Origin: an uncultured Pluralibacter sp.
Lineage (GTDB): Bacteria > Pseudomonadota > Gammaproteobacteria > Enterobacterales > Enterobacteriaceae
DNA: 64,000 nt
Assembly (NCBI RefSeq): GCF_913775985.1
Contig: NZ_CAJYMB010000032.1
Span: 1 to 64,000 of the forward strand
Reading direction: 5' to 3'
Shown here one piece after another: positions 40,923 to 51,809 of the stretch (its first letter is position 1; each line of letters starts with the position of its first letter). A program made the position numbers and the translations under genes. The notes beneath the pieces are model-generated. The model was not told the DNA's origin and made no database searches. It saw nothing but the letters and a program-made list of their open reading frames with translations.

Positions 40923-41596
40923 GACTTTTAGGGGCATCCCTGATGTGTGCCGATTTCCTTCAACTTGGTGGGCAAATTCTGGAGCTGGAGAAAGGAGGTA
41001 TCGATTTCTATCACATCGATATCATGGATGGCCAGTTTGTCGATAATTTTGCGCTGAGCATTGATTTTATCCGTTCAATAAAACCACTGACGACGCGTCC
41101 TATTGATGTGCATCTGATGGTGGATAAACCGGAGCGCTACATTGAGCCGCTGGTCAAAGCTGGTGCGGATATTATCACTGTTCATGCCGAAGCAGTCACC
41201 CATCTGCACGGTGTGCTGAGCACCATTCGCAGTTGTGGTGTAAAAGCCGGGGTCGCACTGAATCCGTCCACAAACGTGGAATCTTTAGGATACGTAGTTG
41301 ATCTGATTGATGTGCTCCTCATTATGACCGTAAATCCAGGTTTTGCGGGGCAGAAATTCATTGAGACGATGCACGAAAAGGTTCGTTTTGCACATACCTG
41401 GCTTAAAGAGCACGGCAGTGATGCCGTCATCGAAGTTGACGGGAATATAGGTCACCACACCATTCCACCATGTGTCGCGGAGGGTGCAGGAATGTTCGTA
41501 TTGGGTACCAGTGCACTGTTCCATAACCGCGGAACGCTCACTGAAAATCTGGCGGAAACCCGGGCAATCACTGACACTGTCTCAATGGAATCATGA
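40919..41596 (+). CDS. AlsE/Rpe-family ketose-phosphate 3-epimerase
   Basis: 225 residues, a TIM barrel of the ribulose-phosphate 3-epimerase family. Metal-site motifs are YHIDIMDGQF and DVHLMVDKP, and the catalytic Asp is in VIEVDGNI. Details such as SLMCADFL and VLGTSALF look more like AlsE (allulose-6-phosphate 3-epimerase) than Rpe, whose sequences have NPGFGGQ and AGSAIF. With a sugar kinase upstream, a route ketose to ketose-phosphate to its C3 epimer is likely. The ATG overlaps the EIIC stop. Confidence 0.85.
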   Translation: MRLLGASLMCADFLQLGGQILELEKGGIDFYHIDIMDGQFVDNFALSIDFIRSIKPLTTRPIDVHLMVDKPERYIEPLVKAGADIITVHAEAVTHLHGVLSTIRSCGVKAGVALNPSTNVESLGYVVDLIDVLLIMTVNPGFAGQKFIETMHEKVRFAHTWLKEHGSDAVIEVDGNIGHHTIPPCVAEGAGMFVLGTSALFHNRGTLTENLAETRAITDTVSMES

Positions 41597-41626
41597 ATAT
41601 ATTAAGATCTCCAATGTGACCATAAT

Positions 41627-41651
41627 AAAGGCCCCTCTTTTGGGGTCTTTT
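41627..41651 (+). terminator. Intrinsic terminator of the LacI/kinase/EIIC operon
   Basis: AAAGGCCCC pairs with GGGGTCTTT across a short TCTTTT loop, and T residues follow. It lies 30 bases after the epimerase stop codon. Confidence 0.78.
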
Positions 41652-42063
41652 CAAAAAAATCGCAATTATTCCGTTCTTTCTTTTGAACAGCGTCCTGCCT
41701 TATTTCTCCCATTCCCCATAATAATGAATTGATGTTCGCATATGGAATTAAACAAAAACGCCCATCTACGATGCTTCCCGGACAGACAGATAGCAATTTC
41801 CTATCAGTCACCTTGCTGACCCATCCGCACCTCGCTCAAAATTGGCAAGCTCGACTACATCTTAGAGGTACAAAAAACCGTCTTAACGTACAATAATTTT
41901 CGATATCCAAACTGATCCCTAAGACAGCCCTCCAATAATAACTTCTGCTAACCGCCACTCCGTTTTTGCAGGCGAGATCCGCGCCTTTTGACCGCCATCA
42001 CATAAAGCAAGGTTCCCCTCTGGACTTGGCGCTGCACAGCCATTAGTTTTAGGACGTCTACCG
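41652..42063. promoter_or_regulatory. Region between the island and the bgl operon
   Basis: No gene is seen in about 410 bases. It contains the right inverted repeat (41883-41915) and must hold the bgl promoter. TTTGA-N6-TCACA at 41987-42002 resembles a CRP site (consensus TGTGA-N6-TCACA), and glucose repression of a beta-glucoside operon would be expected. I found no clear -35/-10 pair downstream of it. Confidence 0.5.
41883..41915 (-). repeat. Right copy of the 33-bp inverted repeat
   Basis: Reverse complement of the copy at 36587-36619 with 32 of 33 bases the same. On the minus strand it is preceded by GGGA rather than GGG. Just outside, TAAGA here compares with TAAAA at the left end: at best an imperfect five-base target duplication. 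Together the copies delimit 5.3 kb. Confidence 0.85.
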
Positions 42064-42088
42064 GGATTGTTACTGAACCCAGGCAAAA

Positions 42089-42091
<3 letters not shown>
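42064..42091 (+). promoter_or_regulatory. RAT: BglG-type ribonucleic antiterminator site
   Basis: GGATTGTTACTG, then AACCCA, then GGCAAAACCT: the RNA target bound by BglG/LicT-family antiterminators, almost unchanged from the E. coli bgl leader. Its last three bases are also the first three of the terminator stem that follows, so the two folds exclude each other. Sugar-dependent binding of an antiterminator would open the PTS operon. Confidence 0.92.
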
Positions 42092-45457
<3,366 letters not shown>

Positions 45458-45489
45458 CCGAATGCGCCGGCAAATAGCCTGGAGATAAG

Positions 45490-45933
45490 ATGCAATACGT
45501 CATTGTGGCGATAACCCCTGACGCAGCAGGCTTTGATGAGCTAAAAGCGGAAAGCCTTACTGAGAATTTCAATATGCTGCGCCGGCTCGACGCGGGCTGG
45601 CGCACCGGGGAGAACCGCTTTGAGGCGCCGGGGGAAAAGCTGCTGGGTCTGTATATTGATGACCGGCTGGCGGGTGTCTGCGGCCTGAACCGCGATCCGT
45701 TCAGCGAATGCGCCCGGGCCGGGCGCATTCGCCATCTTTACCTCAGTAAACAACATCGAGGCACCGGCGCAGGCAGGCACCTTCTGCTGGCGGTAATGTC
45801 CGGCGCTGCCGGCGCATTTGATTACCTCAACACCCACGCGCCGGCCTCCGCCAGCGGCTTTTATCTGCGTATGGGGTTTACGGCAGTGGTCGACGAGCCG
45901 CGCATCACTCACCGTATTTTCTGCCGCGCATAA
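45490..45933 (+). CDS. GNAT-family N-acetyltransferase
   Basis: 147 residues. The acetyl-CoA loop is HRGTGAGRHLL (R/Q-x-x-G-x-G/A), preceded by the beta strand IRHLYLS, with the ending ASGFYLRMGF typical of the fold. The substrate is unknown. It is 32 bases after bglB with GGAGAT before the ATG, so it may be read from the bgl operon although the function need not be related. Confidence 0.85.
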   Translation: MQYVIVAITPDAAGFDELKAESLTENFNMLRRLDAGWRTGENRFEAPGEKLLGLYIDDRLAGVCGLNRDPFSECARAGRIRHLYLSKQHRGTGAGRHLLLAVMSGAAGAFDYLNTHAPASASGFYLRMGFTAVVDEPRITHRIFCRA

Positions 45934-45995
45934 TCCGCTGGCAGCCCAACATACGCAATGTTACATTCGTGTGAAATTCATCACAGAATTGCACC

Positions 45996-46829
45996 ATGAC
46001 GCTCAACGTCTTCTTTATACTGCTGTTTGCCGCCCTGCTGCACGCCACCTGGAATGCCATTGTGAAAGCGGGCAGCGACAAGCTGCTGGCCGCGGTCAGC
46101 GTTACCGGCACGTCGGCGCTGATCGCCGCGGCGACGCTGCCGTTTTCTCCCCAGCCTGCTCTCGCCAGCGTGCCCTGGCTTATTATCTCCTGCGTACTGC
46201 AAGTGGTGTACACCCTGCTGGTGGCAAAGACCTACCAGATTGCCGACATGAGCCAGACCTATCCGCTGATGCGCGGTACCGCCCCGCTGCTGGTAGCGGC
46301 CGTCAGCCTGTTTTTGCCCGGCGAGCATCTCTCGCTGCTGGCGTGGGCCGGGATCGGCGTTATCTGCCTCTCTATCCTGCTGATGGCGATGCAAAGCCGC
46401 GGCGGCTCCCGCAAGGGCGTGGCGCTCGCGCTGATTAACGCCTGCTTTATTGCCAGCTACACGCTGGTGGACGGCACCGGCGTGCGTCTCTCCGGCTCCG
46501 CCCTCGGCTACACGCTGTGGACGTTTATGCTGAACGGCACCTGTATGGTGGCCTGCGGGCTGTACGCCCGGCGCCGTGAGGTGCCGCGCTATATGCTGCG
46601 CCACTGGCGCAAGGGCCTGCTCGGCGGCGTCGGCACCCTTGGCTCGTACGGTCTGGCGCTGTGGGCGATGACCCAGGCGCCGCTGGCGGTCGTGGCCGCC
46701 CTGAGGGAAACATCTATTCTGTTCGGCGCAGTTATCGCCGTACTGATCCTCAAAGAGCGGCTTTCCCTGCCGCGCATTATCGCCGCCTGCGGCATTGCCT
46801 GCGGAGCGATTCTGCTGCGCGTCGCCTGA
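45996..46829 (+). CDS. DMT-superfamily (EamA) transporter
   Basis: 277 residues with two EamA repeats and about ten helices, starting MTLNVFFILLFAALLHATWN and ending GIACGAILLRVA. Such proteins usually export amino acids or other metabolites. No ribosome site is clear before the chosen ATG, but hydrophobic homology begins there. It is not part of the E. coli ivbL-emrD interval. A six-base hairpin (GGCAAC/GTTGCC, 46838-46853) lies after it. Confidence 0.85.
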   Translation: MTLNVFFILLFAALLHATWNAIVKAGSDKLLAAVSVTGTSALIAAATLPFSPQPALASVPWLIISCVLQVVYTLLVAKTYQIADMSQTYPLMRGTAPLLVAAVSLFLPGEHLSLLAWAGIGVICLSILLMAMQSRGGSRKGVALALINACFIASYTLVDGTGVRLSGSALGYTLWTFMLNGTCMVACGLYARRREVPRYMLRHWRKGLLGGVGTLGSYGLALWAMTQAPLAVVAALRETSILFGAVIAVLILKERLSLPRIIAACGIACGAILLRVA

Positions 46830-47005
46830 TACAGGCTGGCAACATTTGTTGCCGTCATTCGTGGATAAAAACTGCCTGCCGGGCGGGCAGTATTCCGCCA
46901 GCGCCCGTTGTTCTGCCGCGCCACTGTGGTAGATTCCTCCGCATAATAGCCAGATGGCTAGAGTCATAATCTACATTTCTCTCAAATAACAAAGTATTCA
47001 TCGAC

Positions 47006-48190
47006 ATGAAAAGGCATAAAAATATCAGCATGCTGCTGATGCTTATTCTGCTGGTTGCCGTCGGGCAGATGGCGCAGACCATCTATATTCCGGCTATCGC
47101 CAACATGGCACAGTCGCTGAGCGTACGCGAAGGGGCAGTGCAGAGCGTGATGGCCGCCTATTTGCTGACTTACGGTATCTCCCAGCTTTTTTACGGCCCG
47201 CTGTCGGACAGGGTCGGACGCAGGCCGGTAATTTTGGTCGGGATGTCGATTTTCCTGCTGGCAACGCTGGTCGCCATTTCTACCCACAGCCTGACGACGC
47301 TGATCGTCGCCAGCGCCGTGCAGGGTATGGGCACCGGCGTCGGCGGCGTCATGGCCCGCACCCTGCCCCGCGATCTGTACGAAGGTACGCAGCTGCGCCA
47401 CGCCAACAGCATGCTGAACATGGGCATTCTGGTGAGCCCGCTGCTGGCACCGCTGATCGGCGGGATGCTCGACACGCTGTGGGGCTGGCGGGCCTGCTAC
47501 GGTTTTCTGCTGGTACTGTGCGCGGTGGTGATTTACAGCATGGCGCGCTGGATGCCGGAAACCCGCCCGCAGGAGGCACCGAGAACCCGGCTGCTGACCA
47601 GCTACAAGACGCTGTTTCGCAACAGCGCCTTCAGCTGCTATCTGCTGATGCTGGTGGGCGGCCTGGCGGGCGTGGCGGCGTTTGAAGCCAGCTCCGGGGT
47701 GCTGCTGGGCGCCGGACTGGGGCTCAGCAGCATGGCGGTAAGCATTCTGTTTATTCTGCCGATCCCGGCCGCCTTTTTCGGCTCCTGGTTCGCCGGACGG
47801 CCAAACAAGCGCTTTTCGACGCTGATGTGGCAATCGGTGCTGAGCTGCCTGCTGGCGGGCCTGATGATGTGGATCCCCGGCCTGCTCGGGGTGATGAACG
47901 TCTGGACGCTGCTGATCCCCGCCGCGCTGTTCTTCTTCGGGGCCGGGATGCTGTTTCCGCTGGCTACCAGCGGCGCAATGGAGCCGTTCCCCTTCCTCGC
48001 CGGTACCGCCGGGGCGCTGGTGGGCGGCCTGCAAAACATCGGTTCCGGGGCGCTGGCGTGGCTCTCCGCGCTGCTGCCGCAAAACGGTCAGGGCAGCCTC
48101 GGCCTGCTGATGACCCTGATGGGTCTGCTGATCCTGGTGTGCTGGCTGCCGCTGGCTTCGCGCTTCCACCACCAGCAACAGGCGGTTTAG
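47006..48190 (+). CDS. emrD: EmrD multidrug transporter
   Basis: 394 residues, the E. coli EmrD length, with near-identical segments such as VAVGQMAQTIYIPAIA and LFYGPLSDRVGRRPVILVG. It is a 12-helix proton antiporter for hydrophobic compounds. In E. coli it follows ivbL after a short gap with tisB/istR; here about 10 kb of extra genes separates ivbL from emrD. It converges with the sulfatase maturase gene at a distance of eight bases. Confidence 0.96.
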   Translation: MKRHKNISMLLMLILLVAVGQMAQTIYIPAIANMAQSLSVREGAVQSVMAAYLLTYGISQLFYGPLSDRVGRRPVILVGMSIFLLATLVAISTHSLTTLIVASAVQGMGTGVGGVMARTLPRDLYEGTQLRHANSMLNMGILVSPLLAPLIGGMLDTLWGWRACYGFLLVLCAVVIYSMARWMPETRPQEAPRTRLLTSYKTLFRNSAFSCYLLMLVGGLAGVAAFEASSGVLLGAGLGLSSMAVSILFILPIPAAFFGSWFAGRPNKRFSTLMWQSVLSCLLAGLMMWIPGLLGVMNVWTLLIPAALFFFGAGMLFPLATSGAMEPFPFLAGTAGALVGGLQNIGSGALAWLSALLPQNGQGSLGLLMTLMGLLILVCWLPLASRFHHQQQAV

Positions 48191-48198
48191 CTGCCGCG

Positions 48199-49311
48199 CT
48201 AGCGCAGCATCGCCATCAGCTCCGCCGGCGAGCGGCGCAGCCTGATAAGATCGCGCATCGCTTTCATATAAGGCGCGCTGTGGGTGAAGAAGTCGAGATA
48301 GCCCGCGCACAGCGCGCTTTTGCCGCTTTCGTCGCGGTGCTTCGGGCAGTCGCCGTGGCACAGGCGCAGCATCTCGCAGCGGCGGCACGCCGGGGCCAGC
48401 GAGGTAGATTTATACTCCCCAAACGTCACTGCCCGGGCGCTAAGGTTCATCTCGCCCAGCGTCTCGCAGTGAATATTCCCCAGCAGGTGCTGCGGATAAA
48501 CATAGTGATCGCACTGGTAAAGATCGCCGTTGGCCTCCAGCGCAAAGGCGTGGCCGCAGGTTTTACTCAAAGAGCACATCTGCGGCGCGTAGCCGCTCCA
48601 GACGCCGAGCGTAGAATCGAAAAGCTGGATAAAGATGCGCCCGATATCCTCACGCACCCAGAGATCGAAAACCTCACGCAGAAAGCGGCCCCAGGTCGCT
48701 GCAGAAACCGACAGATCGTCCGGCCTGCGCTGGTCGTCCAGCTCCATCAGCGGAATAAACTGAATGTGGGCGGTGCCAAGCTCGCGTAAATAGCGGTACA
48801 TGCGCCGTGGAGATTCGCCGTTGTGGCTGTTGACCACCACCAGCAGGTTAAACTCCACGCGGCAGGCCCTGAGCATGCCTATCGCCCGCAGCACTTTATG
48901 GTGCGTGGCGTTGCCGCTGCGGCTGACCCGGCAGGCGTCATGCAGATCCGCCGGGCCGTCCAGCGAGATCCCCACCAGCCAGCCGTTATCGTGGAAGAAC
49001 TGGCACCAGGCTTCATTGAGCAGCACGCCGTTGGTCTGAAAAGCATTGTGGATCCGCTTGCCGTCCGCATACCGGCGCTGCAGCGCCGCCGCCCGGCGAA
49101 AGAAATCCAGCCCGCAGAGCGTGGGCTCGCCGCCCTGCCAGGCAAACTGCACCTCTTCCCCCGGCTGCGCCTCAATGTGCTGGCGGATAAACTGTTCAAG
49201 CGTGGCGTCATCCATCACCGGCTGGCGCTGTTTTTCAAGGTAGAAGCAGTAGCGGCAGCTGAGATTACAGCGTGAACTGGCCGGTTTGGCCATGACGTGA
49301 CATCCTGTCAT
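48199..49311 (-). CDS. Anaerobic sulfatase-maturating enzyme (radical SAM)
   Basis: 370 residues. The radical-SAM cluster motif C-x3-C-x2-C is CNLSCRYC (Cys15, 19, 22). The C-terminal SPASM region has two further cysteine groups (CSLSKTCGHAFALEANGDLY, and CRRCEMLRLCHGDC). The enzyme oxidises a Cys or Ser of sulfatases to formylglycine without oxygen. Its target is surely YidJ, three genes upstream, which has the needed Cys motif. E. coli K-12 has only a short yidF here; this copy is full length. ATGs at 49311 and 49293 both have usable ribosome sites. Confidence 0.9.
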   Translation of the reverse strand: MTGCHVMAKPASSRCNLSCRYCFYLEKQRQPVMDDATLEQFIRQHIEAQPGEEVQFAWQGGEPTLCGLDFFRRAAALQRRYADGKRIHNAFQTNGVLLNEAWCQFFHDNGWLVGISLDGPADLHDACRVSRSGNATHHKVLRAIGMLRACRVEFNLLVVVNSHNGESPRRMYRYLRELGTAHIQFIPLMELDDQRRPDDLSVSAATWGRFLREVFDLWVREDIGRIFIQLFDSTLGVWSGYAPQMCSLSKTCGHAFALEANGDLYQCDHYVYPQHLLGNIHCETLGEMNLSARAVTFGEYKSTSLAPACRRCEMLRLCHGDCPKHRDESGKSALCAGYLDFFTHSAPYMKAMRDLIRLRRSPAELMAMLR

Positions 49312-49354
49312 AACACTCCATTAAAAAAGATAAGCGGCTGTTTTAATTGGGTCA

Positions 49355-49485
49355 TACATCCTAAATAATTCGAGCTGGATGCAGGCGGCAAATGAGCAAG
49401 TCCTCGGCAGCTTACGGGAATAAGTGACCGGGATGAACCGAGTCACGTAGTCAACATACATGCAGCTCGAAGTATGACGGGTATA
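49355..49485. repeat. ERIC element, diverged copy
   Basis: About 131 bp. The left end TACATCCTAAATAATTCG is a mutated ERIC terminus; the right end GGGTATA is intact. The core (GGCAGCTTACGGGAATAAG) has several changes. It abuts the next ERIC, sharing its last four bases (TATA). Confidence 0.88.
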
Positions 49486-49608
49486 CCCTAAATAATTCGA
49501 GTTGCATGCAGGCGGCAAGTGAGCGAATCCCCGGGAGCTTACTGAAGTAAGTGACCGGGGTGAGCAAATGCAGCCAACACACATGCAGCTCGAAGTATGA
49601 CGGGTATA
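49482..49608. repeat. ERIC element inserted in the 3' end of yidG
   Basis: A full 127-bp ERIC with intact TATACCC/GGGTATA ends and the classic core CCGGGAGCTTACTGAAGTAA. It directly follows the diverged ERIC. The yidG reading frame runs into it from the right and stops inside it at 49539. Confidence 0.94.
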
Positions 49609-49922
49609 GAAAACAGCAATGCGAGCGCCAGTACTGCGAGTGCGATCAAAAATTTATCCCGTACGGCGCCCGGTTGGTCAAAATGACAGCGGGTCACGTC
49701 CATCAGGTTGCGCTTGAGGGTGTAGCGCCAGAGGATAAACGCCACCACCATCAGCACCGCCACCGAAAGCCAGAACGGCACGCCGGCCCGGTGCCAGCTG
49801 TGCTTGAGCGCCAGCGTCATCAGCGCGCCGTAGCCGAGCAGCGTGCGGAACCAGGCCAGTGCGGTGCGCTCCGGCTGCAGGCCGGGATCGCTGATGCGTC
49901 GCGCCCTGCGGCTATCCGCCAT
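49539..49922 (-). CDS. yidG: YidG, DUF202 membrane protein with an ERIC-encoded C-terminus
   Basis: 127 residues. Residues 1-104 match E. coli YidG (RRISDPGLQPERTALAWFRT, then DVTRCHFDQPGAVRDKFLIA) and include membrane helices near 30-45, 50-67 and 90-104. After ALALLF the frame enters the ERIC, which supplies about 23 new residues (SIPVILRAACVLAAFAHPG and four more) and the stop. The native tail is lost. DUF202 proteins are small inner-membrane proteins of unknown function. The start overlaps yidH by 11 bases. The protein may still fold, since the core helices are kept. Confidence 0.88.
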   Translation of the reverse strand: MADSRRARRISDPGLQPERTALAWFRTLLGYGALMTLALKHSWHRAGVPFWLSVAVLMVVAFILWRYTLKRNLMDVTRCHFDQPGAVRDKFLIALAVLALALLFSIPVILRAACVLAAFAHPGHLLQ

Positions 49923-50259
49923 ACAGCACCAGTCCCGCCACTGCGGCGACGACCGCCACCAGAATGAGGCTTATCAGCAGCAGCCCGCGGGTATAGGGCA
50001 GGTCCTGCTTCAGGCGCATCGCCTTCTCGTTGTTCAGCCAGCGCAGATAGCCGTATACCGCCAGCCCGCCGCCAAACAGACACAGCACCAGCGCCAGCAC
50101 CTCGCGGATCAGCGGCGTGGCAAACTCCGGCGCCAGCTGGTCAAGCCCCACTCCGGCGGCGAGAAATCCCAGCGCGGTGCGGATCCACGCCAGAAAGGTG
50201 CGCTCATTGGCCAGAGAGAAGCGGTAGTCTGGCGCTTCGCCGAGGCGGGAAATCTTCAT
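49912..50259 (-). CDS. yidH: YidH, DUF202 membrane protein
   Basis: 115 residues, three membrane helices, with the DUF202 signature RFSLANERTFLAWIRTALGF. Function unknown; always paired with yidG. The start at 50259 has CAAGGAG before it, and the open frame further upstream is not family-like. It lies 53 bases after yidJ, so the sulfatase operon probably continues through it. Confidence 0.93.
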   Translation of the reverse strand: MKISRLGEAPDYRFSLANERTFLAWIRTALGFLAAGVGLDQLAPEFATPLIREVLALVLCLFGGGLAVYGYLRWLNNEKAMRLKQDLPYTRGLLLISLILVAVVAAVAGLVLYGG

Positions 50260-50312
50260 TGCGGCTCCTTGTGATGGGTTGCCTCCTGCAGGTTCACGGG
50301 AGGCAACGCGGA

Positions 50313-51806
50313 TCAAAACTTCTGCTTTTTCTCTTCGACCTTAACACCCTGCGTCGGCAGGCCGGTATCGTAATCCCGCACCACTGGCGAATAGCCGTCT
50401 TCGGGCCGCGGGCGAAACGCGCCCATCCAGCGCGGCGCGACGTCGGTACGCCAGGGGCGCAGGCTCCACTGATAGCTGCGGAACGGATCGCGTATTTTAT
50501 CCATATAATCCAGCAGGCTATCGTGGAGATCGTTACGGATCTGCGCGTAGTCGCTGTTTTCAATCAGATTGTGCATCTCATCGGGATCGCGATGCCTGTC
50601 GTACAGCTCGTCGCTGGTGAACAAGTTAAGCACCAGCTTCCAGCGGTCGGTCACCCAGCAGCGCACTGGAATAAAGCCGCCGAAGCTATCGTGCTCAATC
50701 TCATAGCGGTTGAACTCGACCATCACGCCGCGATCGGATCGCGCACCCAGGATATTCTCGCCGGGCAGGATGGGCGGCTTATCGATGCCCGCCAGCGCCA
50801 TCATGGTCGGCAGCAGATCGATATGGCTTACGGGCGTGTCCACCTGCGCCGGCTGGCCCTTCGGCGGACGCATAATCAGCGGAATGCGGGTGATGTCATC
50901 GTACATGGCTGCGCCTTTGCTGATGAGTTTATGCGCCCCCATCATTTCACCGTGATCGGAAGTATAGATAACCCAGGTATTCTCGCGCTGTTCCGGGGTC
51001 AGTGCCTCTATCACCCGACCAATCTGGTCGTCCACGAAATCATTGCAAGCAAAGTACAGCGGATGATGATAGCGGTTATCTTCGCCCACCGGCGACGGCA
51101 TCGCCCCGGCCCACAGACGATGGTGCTCTGGTTTACCCTCAAGGCTATCGCGCCCTTTTTCACCCAGCGGATAGTAGAAATCCTGATATTTCTCAAGATA
51201 TTCGACAGGACAGGTAAAGGGATGGTGCGGCTCGTCGTAGGACACCACCATTAAAAATGGCTCATCCTCCCGCGCGGGCTGGCTGAGGAAATCCACCGCC
51301 CGGTTGCTGATGCGGTGCGCCCAGGTGAAGGTCTCGTCAATATTGTGCTTTTGCAGATCTTCGACGCTGTTAAGCCCGTTGCGCCAGAGGCCAATTTCCT
51401 CGTCGGTCAACTCCGCCAGATAGTTAGCGCCGTCGTACCAGTAGTCAGCATCCCACTCCGGCGGGCAAATGCCAGTGCCAAAATAGTCATGGCCGTCGAG
51501 GTGCCACTTGCCGATGTAGCAGGTGTGGTAGCCCGCGTCCTGAAAGTAGCGTCCCATAGTAGAGATGTTTTTGCCCGGCGCTACGTTGTTGGTCCAGGGA
51601 CCGGACTGGTTAGCATAGATGCCGGTAAACAGCCCGGCGCGCGCGGGGGTACACACCGGCGAGCAGGTGTAGGCGGAGTTGAAGCGGATCCCCTCTTCTG
51701 CAAGCTGGTCAATATGGTTGGTATTCAGCGGCTTGCCGCTGTAGCAGCCCACCATATTGGTGGCCTGGGTATCGGTCATGATGAAGAGAAAGTTTGGGCG
51801 TTGCAT
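50313..51806 (-). CDS. yidJ: YidJ, Cys-type sulfatase
   Basis: 497 residues of the alkaline-phosphatase-like sulfatase family. The modification site C-T-P-A-R is at 52-56 within AYTCSPVCTPARAG; Cys52 is converted to formylglycine by a maturase. The N-terminal metal site is PNFLFIMTDTQ, and VIYTSDHGEMMGAH gives the second Asp/His pair. No signal peptide is seen, so it acts in the cytosol on an imported sulfate ester; the neighbouring SSS transporter is the obvious importer. The natural substrate is unknown. Confidence 0.93.
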   Translation of the reverse strand: MQRPNFLFIMTDTQATNMVGCYSGKPLNTNHIDQLAEEGIRFNSAYTCSPVCTPARAGLFTGIYANQSGPWTNNVAPGKNISTMGRYFQDAGYHTCYIGKWHLDGHDYFGTGICPPEWDADYWYDGANYLAELTDEEIGLWRNGLNSVEDLQKHNIDETFTWAHRISNRAVDFLSQPAREDEPFLMVVSYDEPHHPFTCPVEYLEKYQDFYYPLGEKGRDSLEGKPEHHRLWAGAMPSPVGEDNRYHHPLYFACNDFVDDQIGRVIEALTPEQRENTWVIYTSDHGEMMGAHKLISKGAAMYDDITRIPLIMRPPKGQPAQVDTPVSHIDLLPTMMALAGIDKPPILPGENILGARSDRGVMVEFNRYEIEHDSFGGFIPVRCWVTDRWKLVLNLFTSDELYDRHRDPDEMHNLIENSDYAQIRNDLHDSLLDYMDKIRDPFRSYQWSLRPWRTDVAPRWMGAFRPRPEDGYSPVVRDYDTGLPTQGVKVEEKKQKF

Positions 51807-51809
51807 CTT

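Noticed and set aside
36587-41915. A complete autonomous transposon
   Set aside because: No transposase, integrase or resolvase frame was found on either strand between the inverted repeats, and no exact target-site duplication is visible.
46982-48388. A 468-codon minus-strand frame opposite emrD
   Set aside because: It is Gln/His/Arg-rich, typical of an antisense frame; emrD on the other strand is unmistakable.
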